Shown: piece after piece, positions 54,888 to 64,000 of the stretch
How the letters are laid out: the number at the start of each line of letters is the position of its first letter
Numbering within the stretch: the stretch's first letter is position 1
DNA from: Microlunatus elymi
GTDB lineage: Bacteria; Actinomycetota; Actinomycetes; Propionibacteriales; Propionibacteriaceae
DNA length: 64,000 bases
NCBI RefSeq assembly: GCF_007362775.1
Contig: NZ_CP041692.1
Coordinates: forward strand, 4,650,001-4,714,000
Direction of reading: 5' to 3'
Translations under genes and position numbers: made by a program
Notes under the pieces: generated by a model
Seen by the model: only the letters and a program-made list of their open reading frames with translations
What the model was told of the DNA's origin: nothing
Databases searched by the model: none

Positions 54888-55705
54888 TCGGCGCTCAACT
54901 CTTCGTCCTCCGTGGGTGTCAACTCCTTGACCAACGGAACCACGTCAGCGATCGACTCCATGATCCTGGTCGGCCGGTACGGGAAGGAGCCGACCTTGTC
55001 GCGCGGCGTGGAGCCGGTCAGCACCAGGATGGTCCGCAGCCCTGCTTCCAGGCCGGAGATCACGTCGGTGTCCATCCGATCGCCGATCATGATCGTCGTC
55101 TCGGAGTGCGCTTCGAGCCGGTTCAGGGCCGACCGCATCATCAGCGGGTTCGGCTTGCCCACGTAGTAGGGCGCCAGCCCGGTCGCTCGGGCTATCAAGG
55201 CGGCCACCGATCCGGTGGCCGGCAGCGATCCCTCGGCCGACGGGCCGGTGGCGTCAGGATTGGTGGCGATGAACTTCGCGCCGCGTTCGAGCAGCCGGAT
55301 CGCCTTGGTGATGGCTTCGAACGAGTAGGTGCGCGTCTCGCCGAGCACGACGTAGTCCGGGTTGGTCTCGGTCAGGACGAAACCGGCATCGTGCAACGCC
55401 GTGGTCAGGCCGGCTTCGCCGATCACGAACGCCGTGCCGCCAGGGCTCTGCTCGGACAGGAATTGCGCGGTCGCCAACGCCGAGGTCCAGATAGCGTCCT
55501 CCGGCACCTCGATGCCGCTGATCAGCAGCCGCGCCCGCAGGTCACGCGGGGTGTAGATGGAGTTGTTGGTCAGCACCAGGAAGCGTCGGCCGTTGTCCTG
55601 CAACGCCTGGATGAAGTCGGCGGCGCCGGGCAGTGCCTCCTGTTCATGCACCAGCACGCCATCCATGTCGGTCAGCCAGCAATGTACGGGCCTGTGCTCG
55701 CTCAT
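54884..55705 (-). CDS. HAD-IIA phosphatase (NagD/PGP-like)
   Basis: A 273-aa HAD hydrolase. Motif I is [13 protein letters not shown], motif II VLTNNS, motif III Lys in [11 protein letters not shown], and motif [19 protein letters not shown]. The C2A cap lies between, as in NagD and p-nitrophenyl phosphatases. Likely a cytoplasmic phosphatase for nucleotides or sugar phosphates. Confidence 0.9.
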   Translation of the reverse strand: MSEHRPVHCWLTDMDGVLVHEQEALPGAADFIQALQDNGRRFLVLTNNSIYTPRDLRARLLISGIEVPEDAIWTSALATAQFLSEQSPGGTAFVIGEAGLTTALHDAGFVLTETNPDYVVLGETRTYSFEAITKAIRLLERGAKFIATNPDATGPSAEGSLPATGSVAALIARATGLAPYYVGKPNPLMMRSALNRLEAHSETTIMIGDRMDTDVISGLEAGLRTILVLTGSTPRDKVGSFPYRPTRIMESIADVVPLVKELTPTEDEELSAD

Positions 55706-55784
55706 GTCCTCAGTCTTGGGGCTCTGTGGGCCAGCGCCAAACCCGTGCCGTAACGATCTCTCGTTGCCGGGTTACGGTTTGCCG

Positions 55785-57167
55785 GTGACCGACACCGCCA
55801 CCCTGCTGAAGGATCTGCATCGGGACCTGCCAGCCGGTCGACTCGTCACCGACCCGCAGGTGATGGCCGGCCTGGCTCATGACGACGCCGAGTGGGCGCC
55901 GTGGGAGTTGCCGGCCGCGGTGGTCCGGGCGGAATCGGCTCGCGAGGTGCAGCTGGTGGTCGGACTGGCGATCGAGCATCGGGTGCCGGTTATCCCTCGC
56001 GGCTCCGGCACCGGACTGTCCGGCGGCGCCAACGCCGTCGCGGGCTCGATCGTGATCGACCTGTCCCGGATGAACGAGATCAAGATCATCGATCCGGTCG
56101 AGCGGCTGGCGGTGGTCGGCCCGGGCGTGATCAACGATGATCTTCGCGCGGCCTGTGCGCAGCAGGGCTTGTGGTATCCGCCGGATCCGGCGAGCTCACC
56201 CTGGTCGTCGATCGGCGGCAACGTCGCGACCAACGCGGGCGGCGTCTGTTGCGTGAAGTACGGCGTCACCGGCGACTACGTGCTGGAGCTTGAGGTCGTC
56301 AACGGACGCGGCGAACTCGTACGGCTCGGTCGACGGACCGCGAAGGGGGTCGCCGGCTACGACCTGACCTCGTTGCTGGTCGGTTCGGAGGGCACGCTCG
56401 GCATCGTCACCGAGATCTCCGTACGGTTGCGGCAGCAGCGGCCGATCGAGCACACCGTCGTCGGCTACTTCGATTCGGTCACCGACGCCGGCGTCGCCGT
56501 GACGAAGATCGCCGAAGCAGGTTTGACCCCGTCGGCGCTGGAGCTGGTCGACCGGCACTGCCTGGAAGCCGTCGACGCCTGGAAGAACATGGGCCTCTCG
56601 GCGGACGCGAACGTGATCTTGCTCGGTCGTACCGATGCGCCCGGCGAGGCGGGTGCCGCCGAGGCGTCGGCGATGATCACGGCGTTCGAGACGGGCGGCG
56701 CGACCTGGAGCGCGCAGACCGATGATCAACAAGAGGGCGATGCGCTGTTTGCGGCCCGCCGCCTCGCCTACCCCGCGCTGGAACGTCTCGGACCGGTGCT
56801 CACCGAGGACATCTGCCTGCCGCTGCGCAACGTGCCGGCGATGCTGTCCCGGATCGAGCAGATCGCTGTTGATCATGACACCAAGATCGCTAACATCGCG
56901 CATGCGGGCGACGGCAATCTGCATCCGTTGTTGATCACCCCGATCGGCGACGAACAGGCCAAGATCCGTGCCCAGCAAGCATTCTCCGACATCATCGCCG
57001 GCTGCCTGGAGCTCGGCGGCACCGTCACCGGCGAGCACGGCGTCGGGCTGCTGAAGCTGCCCGGGCTGGCCGACGAGCTGTCGCCCGCCGTGCAGCAGAT
57101 GCAGGCCGACGTCAAGGCCGCGTTGGATCCCTACGGAATCCTCAACCCCGGCAAGGCAATCGTCTGA
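55785..57167 (+). CDS. FAD-linked oxidase (GlcD/D-lactate dehydrogenase type)
   Basis: A 460-aa flavoprotein. The FAD_binding_4 part has VPVIPRGSGTGLSGGANAVAG and SSIGGNVATNAGGVCCVKYG, with GSEGTLGIVTEISVRL. The C-terminal part has IANIAHAGDGNLHPLLI and GGTVTGEHGVGLLK, the metal and substrate residues of GlcD-type 2-hydroxyacid dehydrogenases. It oxidises glycolate, D-lactate or a similar acid. GTG 55785 is chosen because the longer frame lies antisense to the HAD gene. Confidence 0.9.
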   Translation: MTDTATLLKDLHRDLPAGRLVTDPQVMAGLAHDDAEWAPWELPAAVVRAESAREVQLVVGLAIEHRVPVIPRGSGTGLSGGANAVAGSIVIDLSRMNEIKIIDPVERLAVVGPGVINDDLRAACAQQGLWYPPDPASSPWSSIGGNVATNAGGVCCVKYGVTGDYVLELEVVNGRGELVRLGRRTAKGVAGYDLTSLLVGSEGTLGIVTEISVRLRQQRPIEHTVVGYFDSVTDAGVAVTKIAEAGLTPSALELVDRHCLEAVDAWKNMGLSADANVILLGRTDAPGEAGAAEASAMITAFETGGATWSAQTDDQQEGDALFAARRLAYPALERLGPVLTEDICLPLRNVPAMLSRIEQIAVDHDTKIANIAHAGDGNLHPLLITPIGDEQAKIRAQQAFSDIIAGCLELGGTVTGEHGVGLLKLPGLADELSPAVQQMQADVKAALDPYGILNPGKAIV

Positions 57168-57177
57168 TCCGGGTCGG

Positions 57178-57939
57178 TCAGCGAGCAGTGATCAGCAGCG
57201 GCTGGCCGTCCGGGTCGGTCACCTCGATCCCGGACTCGCCGGTGTCGACGTGCCGGGTCGCGAACCCGGCGGACCGCAGCAATTCGTCGACCGCGTCGAG
57301 GTCCTGCTCGATCTCCAGGCCGACCAGGTAGCGATCGGGTCCGCCGACGATCGGATGCAGGCAGATCACACCGGAGGATTCGCTCGCCTGCAAGCGAATC
57401 CGGTCATCCGGCCCGCCCGCCGGGTCGACCGCCGCGAAGCCCAGCTCGGCGAACGCGCTCCGGGTCGTCTCGACGTCGTCGGTGTAGCAGTGTCCGACCA
57501 CGGTGACCGGCCCCGGCTTCGGATCGGACACCTGATAGCCGTACGGATCCGACTGCTGTTCGTTGATGCTGATCGTGCGCTCTCCAACCGTCATCGTCGC
57601 CTGTCGGCCGAACGCCTCGTCCCAGACGTCCACGGAAATGTTCCCGTCGGCACGCAACTGCTCGGCCAGCGCGATCAGGTCGGGGGTGATCACGATCACG
57701 TCGGTGGTCCCTGGCTCCGCGGTGGTGCCGCCGAGCTCCCCTGCCCCGTGGATGCTGATCGATCCGGCGGCGCCCTGCAGCTCGTACCAATTGCCGGCGG
57801 AGTTCGACACCCGCACGCTCAGCCCCAGCAGCGACAGGAAGTCGACCAACGCGGTGGGATCGGCGGAGAAGCGGAACGCCGACACCTCCAGGGTTTGGGT
57901 GACTCGTGCGGACCCGGTCCGGCCCTGGTTGGTGATCAT
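57178..57939 (-). CDS. VOC-superfamily protein (glyoxalase/bleomycin-resistance fold)
   Basis: A 253-aa protein with two VOC halves (about residues 15-125 and 135-250). [20 protein letters not shown] starts the first; [20 protein letters not shown] starts the second, and [14 protein letters not shown] ends it. Such proteins bind metals and act as lyases, isomerases or drug binders. It overlaps the preceding RHH gene by ATGA and is probably co-expressed with and controlled by it. Substrate unknown. Confidence 0.75.
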   Translation of the reverse strand: MITNQGRTGSARVTQTLEVSAFRFSADPTALVDFLSLLGLSVRVSNSAGNWYELQGAAGSISIHGAGELGGTTAEPGTTDVIVITPDLIALAEQLRADGNISVDVWDEAFGRQATMTVGERTISINEQQSDPYGYQVSDPKPGPVTVVGHCYTDDVETTRSAFAELGFAAVDPAGGPDDRIRLQASESSGVICLHPIVGGPDRYLVGLEIEQDLDAVDELLRSAGFATRHVDTGESGIEVTDPDGQPLLITAR

Positions 57940-58106
57940 GACTTCTTTCCCTTCGTCGTCGAAGCATTCAGGTAGGCCGTGAGCGCGGACTCGACCAGCG
58001 CCGACAGGCTGCTGCCGTCATCGATGGCCCGGTGCTTGACCTCGCGCACCAGGTCCTGCGGTAGATAGACGTTGAACTGCACCTTGGGTGCGCTCTGCTC
58101 GGTCAT
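57936..58106 (-). CDS. Small ribbon-helix-helix (CopG-like) regulator
   Basis: A 56-aa protein starting at ATG 58106. [20 protein letters not shown] and [18 protein letters not shown] form a complete ribbon-helix-helix: the beta-strand for the DNA groove and two helices for dimerisation. Its stop TGA overlaps the VOC gene start (ATGA). A perfect 16-bp palindrome begins four bases upstream of its start, the natural autoregulatory site. Confidence 0.8.
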   Translation of the reverse strand: MTEQSAPKVQFNVYLPQDLVREVKHRAIDDGSSLSALVESALTAYLNASTTKGKKS

Positions 58107-58109
58107 GCG

Positions 58110-58125
58110 AGGATGCTAGCATCCT
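58110..58125. promoter_or_regulatory. Perfect 16-bp palindrome, RHH operator
   Basis: AGGATGCTAGCATCCT is identical to its reverse complement. It abuts the RHH start, leaving no room for a normal leader, so the transcript may be leaderless. Confidence 0.7.
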
Positions 58126-58143
58126 AGCTGCCGCGCGTGAAGG

Positions 58144-59367
58144 TCACCTTTGCAGCAGGGCCTGAATCGCCCGAACCGCGACCGCGACCTCGGCGAAGCT
58201 GGTGGACAGTGGCGAGAGTCCGAGCCGCAGGCCATCCGGCTGGCGGTAGTCGGGCAGGATCCCGCGCCGCCACAACTGGTCCTTGATCATCCGGAAGTCG
58301 CGATGGGTGATCATGATGTGGCCGCCGCGATGATCGTGATCACGCGGTGAAGCGAGCTGCACGTCCAGCGGGGCCAGGTGCTCGTCGACAAGCCCGACAG
58401 CGAAGTCGGTCAACGCCAGCGACTTGGCCCGGATGGCGCCGATGCCGACCTCGTTGATCATGGATACCATCTGCCGCATCGGTACCATCCCGAGGATCGG
58501 CGGCCCACCGGTGAGGTAGCCGCGGATGCCGCGATGCGGCTCGTACTCGGGCCCCATCTCGAACGGCTCGGCGTGGCCCATCCATCCGTGCAGCGGCTGC
58601 CGGGTCCGGTCCTGATGTCGCGTGGCCACATACCCGAAGGCGGGCGAACCCGGTCCACCGTTCAGGTACTTGTAGCTGCACCCGACGGCGAAGTCGGCGT
58701 CCCACTCGTCCAACTGGATCGGCACCGCACCGACCGAGTGACAGCAGTCCCACAACACCAGACCGCCGGCGCCGTGGACGATCTCGGTGATCAACTTCGC
58801 CTCGGCGACGTAGCCGGAGAGGTACGACGCGTGGCTGGCCAGGAACAGTGCGGTGCGCTCGTTCACCGCATCGCGGACCTGGTCCGGAATGATGCCGAAT
58901 CCGAGGTCGGACCGGATCCAGACCACCTCCAGACGGAGTTCGGAGGCGATGCCCTCGAGCAGGTAGCGATCGGTCGGGAAATTGTCCACGTCGAGCACGA
59001 TCTGATCCCGCACCGGATCGGCCAGCGACAGCGCCGCGCGGGCGAGCTTGTAGATCGCCACCGAGGTCTGGTCGGCAACGTAGGTCTGTCCCGGCGCGGC
59101 ACCCAGCGCGGCCGCGGCCAGCTCGTCGCCGACGACGGTCGGCCAGTCCAACCACGCCTCGTCCCAGCTGCGTATCAGCCGGGTTCCCCAATCCTGCTTG
59201 ATGAAACCACTCATCACCTCCGGCAGATCCGCGGTCGGCCGACCGAGCGAGTTGCCGTCGAGGTAGGCCACCATCGAGTCGTCCTCCGGCGGCACGAAAC
59301 GGCGCCGGTAGGCGGCGAGCGGATCTTGATCATCGAGCTCGGCAGCCCGGTCGGTCATCTCAGCCAT
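58144..59367 (-). CDS. kynU: Kynureninase
   Basis: A 407-aa PLP enzyme of fold type I. DGNSLGRPTADLPEVM near the start, LDVDNFPTDRYLL, LVLWDCCHSVGAVPI (PLP Asp) and VGCSYKYLNGGPGSPAF (PLP Lys, about residue 232) match kynureninase, which splits kynurenine into anthranilate and alanine in tryptophan breakdown or NAD synthesis. No other kynurenine-pathway gene is in the window. Confidence 0.92.
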   Translation of the reverse strand: MAEMTDRAAELDDQDPLAAYRRRFVPPEDDSMVAYLDGNSLGRPTADLPEVMSGFIKQDWGTRLIRSWDEAWLDWPTVVGDELAAAALGAAPGQTYVADQTSVAIYKLARAALSLADPVRDQIVLDVDNFPTDRYLLEGIASELRLEVVWIRSDLGFGIIPDQVRDAVNERTALFLASHASYLSGYVAEAKLITEIVHGAGGLVLWDCCHSVGAVPIQLDEWDADFAVGCSYKYLNGGPGSPAFGYVATRHQDRTRQPLHGWMGHAEPFEMGPEYEPHRGIRGYLTGGPPILGMVPMRQMVSMINEVGIGAIRAKSLALTDFAVGLVDEHLAPLDVQLASPRDHDHRGGHIMITHRDFRMIKDQLWRRGILPDYRQPDGLRLGLSPLSTSFAEVAVAVRAIQALLQR

Positions 59368-59419
59368 GCCCCTGACGGTAGCCCTCGATCCACGTCACCG
59401 ACCCCGGAGTGCCGCGAGT

Positions 59420-60409
59420 TCACAACGGCCAGTCGATGCCGTAGATGCCCACCCAGCCGGGCTCCGCGGCGACCATCAGGTTGTTGATCACCAGATGATG
59501 CGACCGGCCGTCGTTGGTCCGCAGCACGGCCGCGGTCAACAATCGCGCGTCCGCCGGATCGGCTCGCCGGACGACAGCCAGAAAATCGGCCAGCACCTGC
59601 AGATCATCGAAGTCCGCCTCGATCCGGCCGATTCCGTCCTGCTGGCCGATGATCGTGATCGTGCCCTCGTCCCCGAGCACGGTGGCGTCGACGTCGTCGC
59701 AGTCCCGTTCGGCTCCGGCGTCGGCGCAGTCGTAGCCGAGATCGTCGAGAATCCCGGCCGCTGCGTCGGCGCTGAGCGGCAGGATCCGTGGAGCCAGGAA
59801 CCGTCCGTCGCGGTCGCCGGTGCTGTTCAGCCGCAGCGAGAATTCGTTGCCGTACTGGTCGGCGTTGGTGCTCACGGTCCCACTCCAGCCGCGGGCCGAG
59901 GTGGTGTCGACGGTCACCGGACCGTTCCGGGCAGCGGCTCGATCGACTCCGCCCAACACCTGGTGCACCGTCGCGGCGTCCATGGCGGTCGACGCGATGA
60001 TCTTGACCTGTCGCCGGAACTCCACCGAGTCGCCGTTGTCGTAGGAGCCGCCGTCGAGGCTGATGCCGACGATCGCACCGTGCACCGTACGGAATCGCAG
60101 GTCGACCCAGAGATCATCGTCGTAGCGGTAACAGCCGGTGATCGCCAACCGCCGCGACGATTCGATCAGGCAGTCGTAGCCGGCGCCGGTCAGCGTGGCG
60201 GCGACGTCGGCCCGCTGTTGTTTCGGCAGCACCACGGTCGGGTCATCCGCCGGAAGTGTCGACGTCTCGGGTGCACTGAGCGCGCTCAGCTCGGCTGAGA
60301 TGCGGTCGATGTTGCTGATCAGCAAGCCGATGCCGAGCAGTTCACTGGCGCGGACCAGTCCGGCGATGATGACCAACGCGATGATCGATCGCGGCCACCG
60401 AGCGCGCAT
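59420..60409 (-). CDS. Membrane-anchored protein of unknown function
   Basis: A 329-aa protein with an N-terminal hydrophobic anchor (SIIALVIIAGLVRASELLGI) and a large extracytoplasmic part. The part contains paired Cys (GYDCLIESS...ITGCYRYDDD and GYDCADAGAERDCDD) and internal similarity between RADVAATLTGAGYDC and DAAAGILDDLGYDC, so it may be two copies of one fold. ATG 60409 is supported by AAGGGG five bases upstream. No family recognised. Confidence 0.65.
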   Translation of the reverse strand: MRARWPRSIIALVIIAGLVRASELLGIGLLISNIDRISAELSALSAPETSTLPADDPTVVLPKQQRADVAATLTGAGYDCLIESSRRLAITGCYRYDDDLWVDLRFRTVHGAIVGISLDGGSYDNGDSVEFRRQVKIIASTAMDAATVHQVLGGVDRAAARNGPVTVDTTSARGWSGTVSTNADQYGNEFSLRLNSTGDRDGRFLAPRILPLSADAAAGILDDLGYDCADAGAERDCDDVDATVLGDEGTITIIGQQDGIGRIEADFDDLQVLADFLAVVRRADPADARLLTAAVLRTNDGRSHHLVINNLMVAAEPGWVGIYGIDWPL

Positions 60410-60497
60410 GCAGTCCCCTTGATGTGAACGGCTCCTCAGACGATGGCGTACATCATCTCCGAAGAAACGCCGCCATCTGCGATCGATGCCTGATTCG

Positions 60498-62558
60498 TTA
60501 CGGCAGCTGGTGGATCGCGAACGGCAGCACCTCACTCGCACCGGCGTCTGTGAGCAGCTTGCCGGCGACGGTCATCGTCCAGCGGGTCCGGACGGTGTCG
60601 TCGACCAGAAGCACCGGGCCGTCGAGCCGGACCCCGGACTGAAGTCCGAGACCGGCCAGGAGTTCGCGGACGCGTACACCGGAGGCTGCGTCGTCGGTCG
60701 GCGTGGGTCCGGTGATCATCAAGGCGTCGCTCAGCGGCAATCGACCGACCGTGGCCAAGTGGCCGGCGACGGAGTTGATCAAGGTCGGGAACCGTCGCGA
60801 CGGCATCGGCACCACCGCGGTCGGTCGGCGCCAGTGCCGCGACCAGCGCTTCAGCACCTCGACTGCGGCATCCAGAATCTCCTGCGGGGCTTCGACATCG
60901 CGGCGCCACAGGTGATCAAGCGTGTCCTGCCAGGCCGGATCATCGGCGTACGCGATGGCCCGACCCTCGTCGAGGAAGTTGATCTTGCCCTTGACGCCGT
61001 CGATCCTGGACGGCCACAGCTTGCGCGGTTCGATCATCACGTCCAGGCCGCGGAAGAACCGCTGCGCCGACTGCACCGTCTCGGTCGCTGGGTGTGCGCC
61101 GGGTTCAGGCAGCCGGCCGGTGCAGACCGAGCACCGGCCGCACGGTGTGGGATCGGGATCGTCCAACGCCTGTTGCAGAAACTGCATCAGGCAGCCCTCG
61201 CCGTGGGCGTAACTTCGCATCAGATCGGCCTCGGCCGACCGGACCCGGCGCAGCTCGGCCCACTTGCGCTGGTCGTAGGTCCAGCCCTTGCCGGTCGACA
61301 CCCAGCCTCCGGTGACCTTCTGCACCGCATCGTCCACGGCGATGATCTTGAGCAGGGTGGACAGCCGGCCGGGCCGGATGCCGGTCGCAGTGCTGATGGC
61401 GCTCTCACTCAGCGGCTCGTCGGTGATCAACTCCAGCACCCGATCGACCTGATCCGGATCGGGAATGCCGGCCGTTGCGAAGTAGTCCCAGATCCGTTCG
61501 TCGGCCTTCGACGGCACCAGCACCGCGACCGCCTCGTCGAGGGCGCGGCCGGCGCGGCCGACCTGCTGGTAGTAGGCCACAGGCGAGGCCGGCGAGCCCA
61601 GGTGAATGCAGAACGCAAGATCGGGTTTGTCGTAGCCCATGCCCAGCGCCGAGGTCGCCACCAGCGCCTTGATCTTGTTGTCGCGAAGCCTGTCCTCCAA
61701 CTCGGTACGGTTCTCGGTCTGCCCGGTGTACGCGGCCACGTCGAGTCCCTGTTCGGTCAGGAACCCGGCCACTCGATCGGCTTCGGCGACCGTCAGCACG
61801 TACACGATTCCCGAACCAGGCAAGGACTTGACCGCCTCGGCAACCCAGGCGTAGCGCTCCAGCGGCGACAACTCCGGCACCACCGCCAGCCGAAGGGAGG
61901 ACCGGGCCAAAGACCCGCGGAGGGTGACGGTTTCGGCGCGGTCGGCCGCGTCGGCGGAGAGCTGACGCGCCACATCAGCGGTCACCCGTTCGTTGGCAGT
62001 TGCGGTGGTGGCCAGCACCGGCGTGCCCGGCGACAGCGACAACAGGGTCCGGGTGAGGCGTTGATAGTCCGGCCGGAAGTCGAACCCCCAGTCCGAGACA
62101 CAGTGCGCCTCGTCGATCACCAGCAGCCCGCAGGCCGCCAGCAGGCCGGGCAGCCGTTCGGCGAACCGCGGATTGCCCAGCCGCTCCGGAGACACCAGCA
62201 GCACGTCCAACCGATCGGCGTCCAACGCGGCGAAGATCTCGTCCCACGCCTCGAAGTTGGTCGAGTTCACCGTGGCCGCGCGGAGGCCGGCCCGTTCGGC
62301 GGCGGCGATCTGATCCCGCATCAGCGCCAGCAGTGGCGACACCACCAGCGTCGGTCCCCCGCCGGCCGCCCGGATCGCCGCCGTGGCACCCCAGTAGACG
62401 ACCGACTTGCCCCAGCCGGTGGCCTGCACCAGCAGCACTCGGCTGCGGTCGTCGACCAGCGCCTCGACCGCACGCCGTTGATCTTCGCGGGGTTCGGCGC
62501 CGGGCCCGGCGGCTGCCTTGACGGTCGCGGTCAGCGTTTCAGCGGTCGTCTGCGTCAT
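60498..62558 (-). CDS. RecQ-family helicase fused to a phosphoribosyltransferase-like domain
   Basis: A 686-aa protein. Helicase motifs: QATGWGKSVVYWG (Walker A, about residue 51), LLVIDEAHCVSDWGFDFRP (DEAH, about 148), TTATANERV and QQVGRAGRA (motif VI). A zinc-like cluster CLMQFL...CGRCSVC follows (about 450-475), as in RecQ. The last ~110 residues end in PVLLVDDTVRTRWTMTVAG, a PRPP-loop-like motif of phosphoribosyltransferases. Nearby starts at 62566 and 62603 are possible. The role is probably DNA repair; the added domain's job is unknown. Confidence 0.82.
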   Translation of the reverse strand: MTQTTAETLTATVKAAAGPGAEPREDQRRAVEALVDDRSRVLLVQATGWGKSVVYWGATAAIRAAGGGPTLVVSPLLALMRDQIAAAERAGLRAATVNSTNFEAWDEIFAALDADRLDVLLVSPERLGNPRFAERLPGLLAACGLLVIDEAHCVSDWGFDFRPDYQRLTRTLLSLSPGTPVLATTATANERVTADVARQLSADAADRAETVTLRGSLARSSLRLAVVPELSPLERYAWVAEAVKSLPGSGIVYVLTVAEADRVAGFLTEQGLDVAAYTGQTENRTELEDRLRDNKIKALVATSALGMGYDKPDLAFCIHLGSPASPVAYYQQVGRAGRALDEAVAVLVPSKADERIWDYFATAGIPDPDQVDRVLELITDEPLSESAISTATGIRPGRLSTLLKIIAVDDAVQKVTGGWVSTGKGWTYDQRKWAELRRVRSAEADLMRSYAHGEGCLMQFLQQALDDPDPTPCGRCSVCTGRLPEPGAHPATETVQSAQRFFRGLDVMIEPRKLWPSRIDGVKGKINFLDEGRAIAYADDPAWQDTLDHLWRRDVEAPQEILDAAVEVLKRWSRHWRRPTAVVPMPSRRFPTLINSVAGHLATVGRLPLSDALMITGPTPTDDAASGVRVRELLAGLGLQSGVRLDGPVLLVDDTVRTRWTMTVAGKLLTDAGASEVLPFAIHQLP

Positions 62559-62610
62559 GCGAGCCATCCTGCCCCGGCCGTCGGACAACTCCCCCCTCGT
62601 CATCCACAGG

Positions 62611-63807
62611 TCAGGTCGAGCGGGGCGTCAGGACGGGTGCGGTACGGGGCATCCGGGCTGAGGCGGCTACCCCGACGAGGAGGAGGGTGGCGCCGACGGC
62701 GAAGGCCGCGGGATACGAGACGCGGTCGGACAGGGCGCCGGCCACCAGCGGGCCGACGATGGCGCCGATGTCGGAACACATCGAGAAAATCGCCACCGGA
62801 CGTCCCGCCCTCCCGCCGGCCGCATCACCGACGGCAGCTGCGGGCGCCGTACCGAGGAAAGCGGATGCGGCGCCGTACCCGCACAGGGCCAGGCCGAGCA
62901 GCCAGATGTTCGGCGCGAACGCGACGATCATGATCATCGCGGTGGCCAGAGCGCCGCCGATGATCATCGCCGGTCGACGACCCACCGTGTCGGAGAAACG
63001 GCCGGCCGGACCGAGCATGATCGTTTGCACCACCGCGGCACAGGCGAAGGCGATCCCGGTCCAGGCCGGTTTGCCGTGCAGGACCTCGACGATCAACACC
63101 GGCACCAATGCTGAGCGGACCCCCATCGACGTCCAGCCCTGGGCGAGATTGGTCAGGCAGGCCGCCTGATATCGCTTGTCTGCAACGACTTCCCGGAACG
63201 GAACCGGCGGTTGCTCCGTGCCACCCAGCTGCTGCCCGGAGGTGTGCAACAGCAGCAACCCGACCGTGCCGGCAACGATCAAGGTGCCGGCATAGAAGAC
63301 AAACGGAGCGGTCAGCGAGATCGTCGCCAGTACGCCACCGACCGCGGGCCCGGCCATCCCACCCAACAGGAATCCGCCCTGATAGATGCCGGTGGCGCGT
63401 CCGCGGCGATCAGCCGGAACCGAGGTCAACAACAACGTCATCGCCGACACGGTGAACATCGCCGAACCGATGCCACCCAGCCCCCGCAGGATCAACAACT
63501 GCGGATAGTCCTGCGCCAACGCGGTCAGTCCGCTGGACACCGCGACGATGTAGATGCCGATGCCGAGCACCAGCCGCTCGCCCAGCAGGTTGATCAACCG
63601 CGGGCAGAACGGGCTGCAGATCAGCCGCATCAGGGCGAACGCCGACACGACTGCGCCGACCTCGAAATTGCCGACCCCGAAGGACGCCGCGTAGACCGGC
63701 AGCACCGGTAGCACCACGCCGAAGCCGACCATCACGCAGAACGCGATCACGCCCAGCACGAAGACCTCGCGTGGCATGCCGACGAACCGGGAACGGGTGC
63801 TGATCAC
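62611..63807 (-). CDS. MFS transporter
   Basis: A 398-aa, 12-segment transporter of the DHA1/YajR-like type: VIAFCVMVGFGVVLPVLPVY, FCPRLINLLGERLVLGIG, and GLGGIGSAMFTVSAMTLL. GRFSDTVGRRPAMIIG repeats motif A in the second half. Substrate unknown and no regulator adjacent. Its stop lies 53 bp upstream of the recQ-like start in the same direction. Confidence 0.83.
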   Translation of the reverse strand: MISTRSRFVGMPREVFVLGVIAFCVMVGFGVVLPVLPVYAASFGVGNFEVGAVVSAFALMRLICSPFCPRLINLLGERLVLGIGIYIVAVSSGLTALAQDYPQLLILRGLGGIGSAMFTVSAMTLLLTSVPADRRGRATGIYQGGFLLGGMAGPAVGGVLATISLTAPFVFYAGTLIVAGTVGLLLLHTSGQQLGGTEQPPVPFREVVADKRYQAACLTNLAQGWTSMGVRSALVPVLIVEVLHGKPAWTGIAFACAAVVQTIMLGPAGRFSDTVGRRPAMIIGGALATAMIMIVAFAPNIWLLGLALCGYGAASAFLGTAPAAAVGDAAGGRAGRPVAIFSMCSDIGAIVGPLVAGALSDRVSYPAAFAVGATLLLVGVAASARMPRTAPVLTPRST

Positions 63808-63938
63808 GCGCCCAGAGCGTACGCGATGGGCCCGGGAGGAGGATCTCGGCGGCTTCAGCCGCGCACACTCGGAGCCGACGCGAGTGCTGCAGAATGAACC
63901 TGTCGCCCGACACGACCGTGCGCTGGGCGAGGTCGGGG

Positions 63939-64000
63939 GTGACGATGCGTATCGATCAGTATTTCGACGTCATCTATGACCTTCTTGGCATCGCGTTGTT
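63939..64000 (+). CDS. Start of a gene cut by the window end
   Basis: GTG 63939 or ATG 63945 begins MRIDQYFDVIYDLLGIAL, which runs off the window. The hydrophobic DLLGIAL suggests a membrane segment soon after the start. Too short to identify. Confidence 0.4.
   Translation, partial: MTMRIDQYFDVIYDLLGIAL

Noticed and set aside
60486..62933. Plus-strand open frame of 815 codons opposite the RecQ gene
   Set aside because: It is antisense to a clear helicase and is rich in Arg, Gly and Gln, typical of high-GC shadow frames.

Overview
The window is very GC-rich, uses many GTG starts, and is gene-dense on both strands. Its gene content is actinobacterial: a DtxR/IdeR-type iron box, an XPB-type helicase, DUF3027, a TIGR03086 (mycothiol-type) protein, CIRCE-controlled groEL and a 13E12/DUF222 HNH protein. 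A Propionibacteriaceae such as a Microlunatus-like bacterium is my best guess; this is an inference from gene content and style, not from a marker gene.

Layout. 1-2.2 kb: a secreted GH76 glycosidase gene cut in two by an IS3-family insertion with a 3-bp target duplication. 2.2-5.5 kb: a GNAT acetyltransferase, then a frameshifted DUF222-HNH gene lying between intergenic blocks built of palindromic repeat modules. 5.5-9.3 kb: two MarR regulators with two MFS exporters. 9.3-11.1 kb: a decayed siderophore-iron locus with an iron box, a frameshifted esterase and a wrecked binding protein, followed by an intact VapBC pair at 11.2-11.8 kb. 11.8-23.2 kb: mostly housekeeping and transport genes (DUF3027, MFS, TDT transporter, 7Fe ferredoxin, PPK2, purine permease, cold-shock protein, LysR with MFS, methyltransferase-like/GT61 protein). 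23.3 kb: a 167-bp palindromic element. 23.5-30.6 kb: a co-directional run of GSDH lipoprotein, membrane protein, helicase-associated protein, FnIII-like protein and XPB helicase. 30.7-43.5 kb: lipoprotein, membrane proteins, GT4, Nudix, HelD/HelR-type ATPase, GAF protein, a tightly packed S66 peptidase/DUF4031/CutC/M19 dipeptidase operon, RNase HI, M14 carboxypeptidase and methyltransferase. 43.8-45.6 kb: groEL with two CIRCE operators. 45.9-49.4 kb: an IS21-family element with a perfect 8-bp target duplication, inserted into one copy of a palindromic repeat, followed by a cluster of short repeats. 49.4-53.2 kb: TetR plus two DHA2 exporters under repeated operators. 53.2-64 kb: TIGR03086 protein, WYL regulator, HAD phosphatase, FAD oxidase, a ribbon-helix-helix/VOC pair under a perfect 16-bp palindrome, kynureninase, an unknown membrane-anchored protein, a RecQ helicase with a phosphoribosyltransferase-like tail, a seventh MFS transporter and the start of a further gene.

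Themes. Seven MFS transporters, several beside their own MarR, TetR or LysR regulator, suggest a soil organism with much efflux capacity. The window is also rich in mobile or decaying DNA: two IS elements with readable target duplications, two broken toxin-antitoxin remnants, two frameshifted genes, one truncated gene and several families of intergenic palindromic repeats. A short word, TTGATC/GATCAA, recurs throughout genes in more than one reading frame and against the prevailing codon preference. No CRISPR array, rRNA or tRNA gene was seen.
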